Assembly: GCF_030272615.1 (NCBI RefSeq) | Contig: NC_081409.1 | Span: forward strand, 872,565,927 to 872,629,926 | From: Cryptomeria japonica | Taxonomy: Eukaryota; Streptophyta; Pinopsida; Cupressales; Cupressaceae | Length of the DNA: 64,000 nucleotides | Direction: 5' to 3' | Shown: positions 49,601 through 58,600 of the stretch, piece by piece | Position numbering within the stretch: position 1 is the first letter of the stretch | Layout: each line of letters begins with the position of its first letter | Translations under genes and position numbers: made by a program | The notes under the pieces: model-generated | Told to the model about the DNA's origin: nothing | What the model saw: the letters and a program-made list of their open reading frames with translations, nothing else | The model's database searches: none

Positions 49601-52600
49601 TTTTGAGAAAGAAAACATCTCGATGACAAAAGACAATACACACAAGAAGATTACTTTTGCTCTCAATACCAAATCTTTAGGCCTATGGTATAATCTTTAT
49701 GTTACTGAATAGACAGAAAACCTATGCTTCTTGAGTGTCCTTCTCCTGGAATCGCATTTAAGTATGAATCAACTGTGGAATCGGGCAGGGTCCAATTTTT
49801 TTGGTGTTGGAATCATGAGGAATTGTCAACACATATAACCAATGAAATTTAGTTGCTTCTGGATTTGATTGTGTGACTTTTTAACGTTTCGGATCACACT
49901 CTGTGATCCATGATTAGGATGTTTACAGAATGGCACAATATGTCCTCGTGGCATTCTCTAAACATTCTAATGATGGATCACAGAGTGTGATCCGAAACGT
50001 TAAAAAGTCACACAATCAAGTCCAGAAGCAACTAAATTTCATTAGCATGGATTGTGGAAATCTGATAATATAACATATAACCAAGTAATTTCAGGATGGA
50101 CATGGCACGTTCATGATGTTTCAATGACAATTCCAGGAGCAAGAGAAATTCTAGGCAGGAGGCAGATGTTTTCTCACTTTTCACTCACAATTCTCCCAAT
50201 AGAGAGCAGCTGTCACAATGTTAACAGCAGTGAGAATGTAATGTCCCCACTTTGGAATAGAATTTAATGATAAATAATAATAACAAAATTAAAATTCAAA
50301 AGAATAAAAAATTAAAATAAAATTAAAATGTAAAAGAATATAATTAAATATAATTAAATTTTAATTTAGTGAATGGTCAAAAGACATGGAATGAAAAGTT
50401 GTGACTCACTCACACAAGATATAAAAGGAAGAAGAGAACCCCATTCGAGAGGGGAAAATTTGGGGAATCAGAAGTGCAGATCTGATTTAAATAAGTGCAG
50501 ATCTGATTGTGAAAGGTTGTGTCCCTTTCAAAGGGCAGAAATAATGAAGAGTGTAATGTCTCCTACTTGATCTATTTCAATAAACTAAAATTGATTGATA
50601 TTCTTCAATTAGTTATTAACAAGTTCTTATTTATTTCCTAATTAGATGATTAATTTCATTATTCATAGTTTTCAATATAGATATCAGACCCTGCTACTAC
50701 TTCGGTTTTAAGGGAGAAGGGTCTATGTATGTTACCAAAGCACTTAGAGACCAAATGCAATAGGTTCCCTCAAAGTTTACAGATCCAAGCCCTTACCTAT
50801 CTTGGGACTTAACCTATTGCTTGGATTTAGGCTGCTCCTCTTTGGAACATCTTATTCCCATCTTCTTAAATACTGACAGTAATAACATGATTTAACTATA
50901 AGTATACTAATTTCTTATGTATTATGAATATATATGAAATTAAGTATGATTGTCATACATATTGCAGTCCATATTAATATTACTATTAATTATGCATAAG
51001 AACATTATTAGGTTTCATATATTAAGCATACATACTCAGCTCATCCTCATGCATAACATCAAGAACAAAGATGTTACTGTCTGTAACTTAATAACAGTTC
51101 TGATCTTATCAATCCATGGTGATGTGATTGGATGTTTTGATTCCTTTTCTTTATATCTCTCAATGTGAGGGAGAGGTCACACCTCTTCATCATGCTTGCC
51201 CTTCGGCAAGAGACACGCCCTTTCACCATTAGCAAGTTTTGAAAGAGTGCAACTCTTCATTATTTCTGCCCTTTGAAAGGGACACAACCTTTCATAATCA
51301 GATCTGCACTTCTCATTTTTCAAATTCTCCCCCCCTCAAATGAGTTTCTCTTCTCCCTTTTATATCTCACGTTTGAGGGAGTCGCAACTTATCATTTCAT
51401 GCCTTTTGACCTTTCATTAACTTTAATCAAATATTAATTATATATAATTATTTTCTTTTATATTTTAATTTTAATTTTTATATTTATTCTTTTGTATTTT
51501 AATTTATTATTAAATTATATTTCAAAGTAGGGACATTACAAAGAGTTGCACTCTTTCAAAGGGTGTGTCTCTTGCCAAAGAGCATACATGATGAAGAGGT
51601 GTGACCTCTCCCTTACATTGAGAGATATAAAGGAAAGGAATCAAAGCATCCAAGGGAGGATGTGTGAATCAAAGAAGAACAAATAGATACATACACCATA
51701 TTGGAGAAAGGAATTGTATGAAAATCATTTTCAGACTCGACGAGAAGAAGATAAAGGGTTGATTGCAGAAGTGATTATGATCTCATCATGAAGAAGTCGT
51801 AATCAGATAATAAGAAGTAGCAGATTTACAGTGTTGCAGACTTGTGATCAGTACTAGAATTGATTCAAGGAGCTCATATTAAAGAGATTGTAATCTCTTT
51901 ATAGCAGACTTGTGTGAGAATTATTTCAGATTTATCGAGAAGAATGTGAGAAGTTCATAGCAGATTTTGGAAGGGGAACTATGGCAGATTTATGACGCGA
52001 GTATAACAAATTTAAGTATTGTTGCAGACCTATACCAGATTTGTAGAGCAGCTCAAAGAGGAAAGTTGATCGCATTGAAGATAAGTTCTATCTTCCAAAA
52101 TAGTCTTAGAATTTTAAAATAAATATTATAATGAAATATCTTCAGGATGTATAATATTATATTTTATAAATGTATTACAATTCTCACCTTAATTGGAATT
52201 GTCGCCTCAGGTCTAAATTATGGTAAATCTCAAAAGGGAACATTACACAGAACAGCACTCTAATCATGGATTTGCTTGAGACTTGCAAAGCCGTGATTGT
52301 GCTTTGGTATCGTATGGGTGAATGTACCTTGTAAACAAAAGTGGTTTTCCATTTTAGGCAGTTTATGACTATTCCTCTCCTTCACCAGGGAAAATCCCAA
52401 CTTCAGCAGGCTGTTTAGCCACACAATAGCTACATATTTTAACAGCAATGAGAATGGCAATCACAACTCTACGTGCCACCAACATTATATAACAGATAGC
52501 CATTTTATTCATCTGACCATATTTATCCTTGTTTTATTCATTATGGAACCCTAGCGTATAAAGCATAGCTAACAGTCATATACCATGGATAATTAGCATA

Positions 52601-55600
52601 ACGAAATGAAGAGGTTTGGGACATAAATATTATTGAATTTTAATAATTTTAATTTCAATATTTATAATTTAATAAATTAATACAATATTTTAGATCTTGT
52701 ATAATATTTTTAAGTTAATAATATATATTAATGAGCTAAATTTCTATTTTTAGATTAAATTATGTATATATTTATGATTTTTGTACAGATGTATCCAAAT
52801 CATACTTGTAACCCCCAAAAAATGCCATACCAGCATACTGCGCCAGTGCGCGCCCACATACCCATACCCAATTCCAACTCAGCAACTTAGATAATATTTT
52901 AATTGCAAATAGCCAAATAAAAACAAAATAGGTGTTTGATAATATAAATGGTTGTTTTGTATATTCTGTTTATGTATCAAAGAAACATAAGGATTCAACA
53001 AAAACAATAATAACGTACTGTGTTAACTTGATTTTTTCTGTAATCTTGTAGTTTGAAACTATTAGAAACTATGAGTTGCATCTTAATAACTAAATAAGTT
53101 GGAACAAAAAGTTAAAAAGATGAATGACTCACTCTTAGAGATGGACCCCATATTTACAAAGCAAGCTGCTCCGTCTTTTAAGTAGCTTGGCAGCTGACTA
53201 AATGGAATTCCTTTCAACTTCGAGAGAAAGGGTAGTAGTAAGAATACAAATAAAGCCTGCAATAATTAACATATAGTTCAGAAGAATTGCAACTCTTATT
53301 TTTGAGAACTTCTAATCTATGGAGACTAGCTTTACAAAGAACCAAGAAAACATACCAGGATTGCAATTTTTTTTTATCATATTCTAAGCAATCTGCAATT
53401 ATGTCATGCATTCTATGCTACCATCATTTAGAGAAATCAGCTGCATACAGATTATTTTAAAGCTAAACATAAACGTAAATCTATAATCAATAGTCCCTAC
53501 CTGGAAGCCTGATCCAAATGAATTTACAACAAAAATATCAATTGATTCTGCCTGCATAAGAAAGACTATTATTATCCAACCAGAGATATTGTATGACTTT
53601 TTGAGTAAGTTTGAACACAATTATGGACATGCCATGATTCTAATATCTGCATGCAAAAAGATTATACCATGATGATGTATATCAAATGAGAATGAAATAG
53701 AATGCAGCAATTCTTTTTAACAGAACTTCTATGTTGTATGCTCAACAAATATCTCAAAGAACAAAGCATGGTGATGCTAAGATGTATATGTTACTAAGAG
53801 ACCACCAAACATACCTTTAGATGTTTGGCTGAATCGATGAAAACGGATTCCTGCAGGAAAAATAAAAAGTTATACTGTTTTCCATCATTCCTCACAAATT
53901 TAACACAAACAATTAAAGGACATTATCACCTTCAGAATTGACGCACCAGCTTGAAATAAGGATGATACCATCATCAAAAGTGGCCAAAACAACCCTGCCT
54001 GCTCTAATAATTGACTTGTGCCAGCTCCACTAGCAAAACAGGGAAAATGCCACCTTGTCAACAAATGCAACACTGGAAAAATACAAATTTTGTTTCGATG
54101 TGCTTTCAAAAACTCCATAACCAACAATGATGAAGGACATTGTTACAAGCTTTTGCAAAGAAAAAATAATATCTGCCCCTGAGAGCACATGTAAATATAA
54201 AGAATCAATCAAATGAAGCAACAATATTATTGATGACATAATAAGTGTTGAAAAAAGTTATAAATAATCAGGTGAACGTGCTTTGATCTGCGTTTTACCC
54301 TAAAGTGTTTTTCAACACTTCAGTCGTGGATTGGATTTTGTCTTTGAAATGTTCGGGAACATTTATTCAGGTGGGAGCTAGATGTTGTGACGTTTTCACA
54401 CATCACCCCATTGCAAATGAAGACACCCTACTTTTTAGGCCCTTCCGGTCTTTTGGCTTTTCTTTTTGGGTCTTTTCGCAGCAGTCTCGTCAGTCTCTCT
54501 CTAAGTTTGCGAGTGTTTGGGGGTCATATTGGTTAAGTCTTTTTCGTTTGGGTGAATTTGATGAAGTCTAGGGCCTGTTTTGTTGATTTTAGGGTTTCTG
54601 CCTTCAGTCCTAGATTTTAGGGGTTTCTTTTAGGGTTTTGGAAAAACTGAACTTAGAAATGGAATCGGAACCCTTCAAGGAACCTCCCAGTAAAATTTGA
54701 GCAAATTCTGAGCACTTACTATTTTTAGTAAGTTTCACTGCCTCCCGGATTGGTCTAATTTTGCCAAAAATCAAACTTACTATTTTTAGTAATTTCTATT
54801 TTTGGTAAGTTTATATTTTTCGTAAGTGCTTCCTAACCTATTTTGCCCAAACCTTGACATTTTGAAACACTTACTATTTGGGAGAATCTATTTTTGGCAA
54901 GTTCCTCATAGGAAAACACTGAAAACTAAACATCCCTGAAGACACTGAAGACTGAACACTCCTAAAGATCATTTCTAAATCCGGAAGAGTCAGAAGGCAG
55001 ACAAGTTGGATCAAAAAATGGTTAAGTTTGGAACTCCTATTCCAGAAGAGGAAAGCATGCAAAATCATCCAAATCTGGAAATTCACATCAATCCACCAAT
55101 GTCATCCTGATCCGAAAATGCCCTGAAATTTGACTGCTTGAAAATTTGAAAGATCTTCCAAAATCCAGAATTTGCGTTATGATTCCTAGGGACCTGAAAC
55201 CACTCTCAAAAATCCTAACAATACATATGAAATATAACTTGAAGTATAAGAAATGAAAAACTTATACTTAAATGTTATATTTCATATATATACATGTCCT
55301 GAATTGGTAGAAAACATCAAATTCCTCCTTCATGGCCAAAATCCGCCCAAGCATTCAGCAGGGCGTCAAAATGGAGGGGTCGTGGAGGATTCAACATTTG
55401 ATGACATTCCTCGTCCACAGTGAAATTCCGCCCAAACACCCAGCAGGGCGCCAAAATGGAGGGGTTATGGAGGATTCAGCATTTGATGAAATTCCTCCTC
55501 CACAGTGAAATTCCGCCCAAACACTCAACAGGGCACCAAAATGGAGGGGTCATGGAGGATTCAGCATTTGATGAAATTCCTCCTCCACTGTGAAATTCCA

Positions 55601-58600
55601 CCCAAGCACTCAGCAGGGCGCCAAAATGGAGGGGTCATGGAGGATTCAGCATTTGATGAAATCCCTCCTCCACAGTGAAATTCTGCCCAAGACATGGTAA
55701 AGGCGCCAAAACAAGGAAGTGATGGAAGATTCCAAACAAAGTGTGAATTCCTCTGCACATGGAAATGGCGCCCTAGACTAATGGAAAGCGCCAAATTGAG
55801 GGGTGCTTGGAGGCATGGAAAATGATCAAATTCCAAGACATGGTGAATTCCATGCTTAAGCTTGAAAATTGAAAATTTATATTATAAGGCACGAAAGTCA
55901 AAGGGTCAAGGAGGAATGAAAAGCGAAAAAAATCCCCTCGAGAAATTTTTTGAAATTTCCATTTTCAAACACCAAATCTTATCAGAATCCAGAAAGTTTT
56001 GCAGATTTGGACTCGTGAGATAATTCTCTATCTCCTAGACTCAGGTCCTAAATTTTAGGAAATTTCCTAAAAAATAGGATATGTGAAAATTGGTCGAAAA
56101 GCTCCCTGCAAACATGATGAATTCAAAGAGCAAAAAAGAATTCCTTCCTCAAGGAAGAATTGCGCCCAAGAAGAAGAAATTCCAGGAAAGGTGAAAATTT
56201 GGCTAAGTGTCGGAAATTCCTTCCTTCAGGACAGAATTCCAAGAAAGGTGAAAAATTGACCAAGTGTTTGAAATTTCTTCCTTCAAGACATAGTTCTTGG
56301 AAATCATGAAAATTGGCTAAGGCATGAAGAATTTCCTTCCTCAGGGGTAAGGAACAAATTCTTTCCAAAGGAGAATTCCTTCACAACATGAATTCCACGC
56401 CGGGATGAATTGAAGGTGGAAAAAACAATTTCTAAAGTAAGGAAGAAAAAATTTGAAAAATCCATTCTTGGGCATCAAGAATCATCCGAATTTGAAAATG
56501 ATGGTAGACTTGGAGTCGTGAGGGAATTTTCTCTCTCCTAGACCGTGGAACCCTAATTTGTGGAAAATTCCTAAAAAATAGGAGATGGTGGAAAAACATA
56601 AAAAATCTCCTCTAGAGCAAGGAAAGTTCGAGAAACTTCAAGAAAAATCTTCATGGATCAAATTCTTCTCTCCTGAAGTTTTCTCTCTCCAAGGTTTTCT
56701 CTCCAAGTGGCAGCCGAGTCAACGCACGCTGAATTAATGAAGCATCTCTTTGCATGTAGCTGTCACATTTATGGCATTATGGCAGATTCCTTCTGCATGC
56801 AGCCGTCACGTTCAGGAGATGATGGTGCATTTATGGCATCATGGGCGATTTTTGCATGAGGATACATTCATTGCATAGCGGGCACCTTTTGAATGTAATG
56901 GTTAATTAATGCTTAATGGGTGCCATTTTTGGAAGGATTGTAATTAATTGTATATGGGCTTTATGGGGCATTTATTGTTGATTCCCACCTTGTTGCATCT
57001 TGAGTGGGGAATCTTCTAGGGTGAAACCCTAATTAGGGTTTTGCATTTAATCATGGCTTGAAGCCTATATAAAGGGGTGACCCCCCTCATTTGTAAAGGG
57101 GGGAGACTTGTATGAAATTGTTGCGATAAGTTTTGAGATAATAACAGTGAAACATTGTTCTTTGATGGTGTCCACTTAAATTATTTTTTCAAAGCTTGCA
57201 TGGTTGCACCTTCCTCACTTAGATTAGAAATAGTAAAGTGCTTTGATTTCAATGGAGAATGTAATGGTGTCTGATGAATTTCCATGGTTCATACTTTTTG
57301 TATCTTGGTGATTGCAAGTTGCAATGTAAAGTTAGTTTGAGCCTCCTAAATTTGTGCTAAGTTCGATTGTGGATAGTCGTTTGTATTGCGTCGTTTTTTG
57401 GGTATTCAAATGTACTTTCTCGAATTGAAAATCCTCTAGCATCCCCAGAAGATTGCACCGGTTCTTGTAGAGTTGTAGTTGATCTTGGCGAAGTAGAGCT
57501 TGGTTTATCTGGAATTTGTCCACCAAAGCACTATTCATTGTTATCACTACCCTTAGGAGTAGATTTAGATCCTTCTAAACCCTTTCCCTTTTACTTTCAG
57601 TTCATTTTAGTCCATTTGAAGTAGCAACATCGCAAAATTGCCATATCCGATGATGGAGTTCCAGCCACAACAAAGAAGTGAAAGAATGATGCAAACGTAA
57701 GGCCCCTTGGATTACCAGCAATCACATCAGCCAACTGAGTCATGTCCGTAGCATAAAGGAACCTTGGAGTCAATTGTTTGAACTTCTTGCAATCTTAGCA
57801 TGCAATCGCACTTTAATCAAGAGAGAGTGAAGTGGTCGTTAGGCAACTTTATTTTGTGTTCAACGTAGTAATAAAAAGTACGTCAACAATTATCACCTTC
57901 AGAATTGACGCACCAGCTTGCAATAAGGATGATGCCATCATCAAGAGTGGCCAAAACAACCCTGCCTACTCTAATAATTGACTTGTGCCAGCTCCACTAG
58001 CAAAACAGGGAAAATGCCACCTTGTCAACAAATGCAACACTGGAAAAATACAAATTTTGTTTCGATGTGCTTTCAAAAACTCCATAACCAACAATGATGA
58101 AGGACATTGTTACAAGCTTTTGCAAAGCAAAAATAATATCTGCCCCTGAGAGACCATGTAAATATAAAGAATCAATCAAATGAAGCAACAATATAATTGA
58201 TGACATAACAAGTGTTGAAAAAGTTACAAAAATGTTGTGATGTGAAGTTATATTTGTAAAATACCCACAAAATTAGCAAACGACATCATTGGACATCCTG
58301 CAGGTTCAGACCATAACCAATCAAAGTTATAGCAGGACTGAGGGTGTTGACCTAGTTTTAATTGATTCTAAGTTTGATATTTTATCTTTCAGTAATCTTT
58401 TGGTAAACAATTGCAAAATTTGCAAAAAAACACTACCCTTACTGATTCTTTAAATAAAATGTCAACTGCGGTTCCCTTTCATTTTTCCTTCTTAATAAAT
58501 CAAGAGACTTTGACATAATAGTCTAATGCATTGGAAATAAATAGAGCTACATTTCTATAATTTTATAGAAAACATTTAGGACTAAGTTCCTAAACAGAAA

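Larger units (their letters stand above)
54383..57888 (+). mobile_element. Element B: LTR-like unit of the A/B/C family, 3.5 kb
   Basis: Starts TGTTGTGACGTTTTCACACA and ends GTACGTCAACA. It shares the first ~30 bp with A and C and the right-end motif series (AAAATCCTCTAGCATCCCC...GATTGCACC, CTTAGGAGTAGATTTAGATC) with A. It contains 85-bp modules (55322-55700), degenerate modules (56110-56400), a TATA box (57066) and no long ORF. No matching short TSD was found. Instead it lies between two ~339-bp copies of CLT exon/intron sequence. Confidence 0.72.

Noticed and set aside
55561-56368. Minus-strand open frames over the element B repeats
   Set aside because: They follow the 85-bp and ~65-bp repeats and lack any protein-like signal.
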